A stretch of DNA of 64,000 nucleotides from Pasteurella dagmatis (lineage in GTDB: Bacteria > Pseudomonadota > Gammaproteobacteria > Enterobacterales > Pasteurellaceae): NCBI RefSeq assembly GCF_900186835.1, contig NZ_LT906448.1, positions 186,001 to 250,000 of the forward strand, given 5' to 3'. Position 1 is the stretch's first letter. Each line of letters starts with the position of its first letter. Shown one piece after another: positions 63,163 through 64,000 of the stretch. A program made the position numbers and the translations under genes. Under the pieces are notes generated by a model. It had not been told where the DNA came from and made no database searches. It was given only the letters and a program-made list of their open reading frames with translations.

Positions 63163-64000
63163 CTACCAGTTTCTAATACGTAATGTACTTTCAGTGATTG
63201 AGTTAAAGCCAGATAGTGTTGGTATCACTTGAGTAATTACACGGTTCCAACGAGTAATTGGTGCAGTTGTAACGTACACCACATCGTAAGGTTTTAAGTA
63301 AAACTCTGTACCTAAGATGTAAGAGGTTGCATCTGTTACATCAAGTTGATAAATATCTGCCACTTTCTCAATTTGTTCATTATTTTCAATATCCGCTTGT
63401 GGTACGCTTAAATGTGGTTTTTTCGTTTGATTACGTTGACCACGGATAACGAAAATACCTGTCGCATCAGCGGCAAGTTTGTCTATGCCTCCACTAGCAG
63501 TAATGGCTTCTGTCAATGTCATACCGTAATGGGTAATTTTAAGCATTTGTGGTTGTGCTACTTCGCCAATCACGAAGATCTTATTTGCATCATTACGTGG
63601 TACGTGAACAATGTCCCCATCTTCAAGTAAACGGTTTTGGCTAAGATCGCCTTTTTGGATAAGTGCTTCAAGTGATAGTTTTTCTTCTCTGCCTTTATTG
63701 GTTAAGGTCACATTATGCCAGTCGGCATCTTGAGCAAGTCCCCCCGCTTTATTGATAGCATCTAATAAAGTGAGTGGAATATTGGAGAGATATTGCTGAC
63801 CTGGGTTATTCACTTGTCCTGTAATGTAGGTTTTTTGGGATTGGTAAGCTGCGACACTCACTTCAATTTGAGGGTCGCTAATATAGTTGGCAAGTCGTCT
63901 TGTTAGCTTAGTTCGAATTTGGCTAACAGTTAAACCTGAGACGGAAATTGAGCCTACGTACGGGTAGAAAATCGTGCCATTTGCGTGAACTTGGCTACCT
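63163..64000 (-). CDS. wza: Outer membrane polysaccharide export protein (Wza-like), partial
   Basis: Outer membrane channel of Wzy-dependent capsule or exopolysaccharide export. The frame stays open to the window end at 64000; the N-terminus with the lipoprotein signal is outside. The visible 279 residues include VHANGTIFYPYVGSISVSGL near the cut end (polysaccharide export domain), SLBB repeats with TYITGQVNNPGQQYLSNIPL and IFVIGEVAQPQMLKITHYG, and the C-terminal FYLKPYDVVYVTTAPITRWN leading to the membrane helix. A GTG at 63861 is internal, not a start. Confidence 0.93.
   Translation of the reverse strand, partial: GSQVHANGTIFYPYVGSISVSGLTVSQIRTKLTRRLANYISDPQIEVSVAAYQSQKTYITGQVNNPGQQYLSNIPLTLLDAINKAGGLAQDADWHNVTLTNKGREEKLSLEALIQKGDLSQNRLLEDGDIVHVPRNDANKIFVIGEVAQPQMLKITHYGMTLTEAITASGGIDKLAADATGIFVIRGQRNQTKKPHLSVPQADIENNEQIEKVADIYQLDVTDATSYILGTEFYLKPYDVVYVTTAPITRWNRVITQVIPTLSGFNSITESTLRIRNW

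Overview
This 64 kb window is AT-rich chromosomal DNA of a gamma-proteobacterium of the family Pasteurellaceae. The strongest sign is the 9-base core AAGTGCGGT (or its complement ACCGCACTT), found about three dozen times by eye, inside genes and between them, twice as inverted pairs that form terminators. This is the Haemophilus-type DNA uptake signal sequence, so the source belongs with Haemophilus, Histophilus, Pasteurella, Aggregatibacter or Avibacterium rather than the Actinobacillus pleuropneumoniae-type uptake group. Gene order and protein sequences fit this. I cannot name the species. No rRNA, tRNA, insertion sequence, prophage or CRISPR array is visible.

Layout. 0-9 kb: ompW porin, SOS-type recN, nadK, grpE, cystine carrier, mnmC, fabB. 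9-18.5 kb: cmoB-putP, RNase G, tldD, argD, queH, ispB. 18.5-26 kb: rplU-rpmA, two tandem EamA transporters, the GTPase gene cgtA, a decayed gene remnant, an orphan Sfp-type phosphopantetheinyl transferase, hflK-hflC, darP. 26-34 kb: pmbA, a strong candidate Fur-controlled small RNA, hpt, gmhA, the artPIQM arginine ABC transporter, a small zinc-ribbon membrane protein, a short CstA-type carrier. 34.5-52.7 kb: an uninterrupted division and cell wall (dcw) cluster, mraZ-rsmH-ftsL-ftsI-murE-murF-mraY-murD-ftsW-murG-murC-ddl-ftsQ-ftsA-ftsZ-lpxC. 53-60.5 kb: sprT, an opacity-family porin, htpG, an ArsC-like protein, dapE with a VanY-like peptidase, psiE, nudF, cpdA. 60.6-64 kb: the wza-wzb-wzc polysaccharide export and tyrosine kinase genes, running off the window end.

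How the parts work together. The dcw cluster makes lipid II and the division ring, lpxC commits to lipid A, gmhA supplies the heptose of the LPS core, and dapE makes the meso-diaminopimelate that MurE adds. Arginine supply is represented twice (argD synthesis, artPIQM uptake), and both promoters carry tandem ArgR-type operators with the usual 21-bp centre spacing. tldD and pmbA encode the two halves of one protease. cpdA degrades cAMP, while CRP-like sites precede putP and cstA.

Regulatory DNA is unusually readable: an FNR box at about -41.5 for ompW, a consensus LexA box for recN, three GTGG repeats at exact 10-bp spacing before mraZ, candidate heat-shock promoters for grpE and htpG, and a Fur box overlapping the promoter of an approximately 130-nt RNA between pmbA and hpt. 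That RNA is the most interesting non-coding element here; it may be the local counterpart of HrrF, the Fur-regulated sRNA reported in Haemophilus influenzae. Most of the window is conserved housekeeping sequence. I did not find a clearly new multi-gene system.
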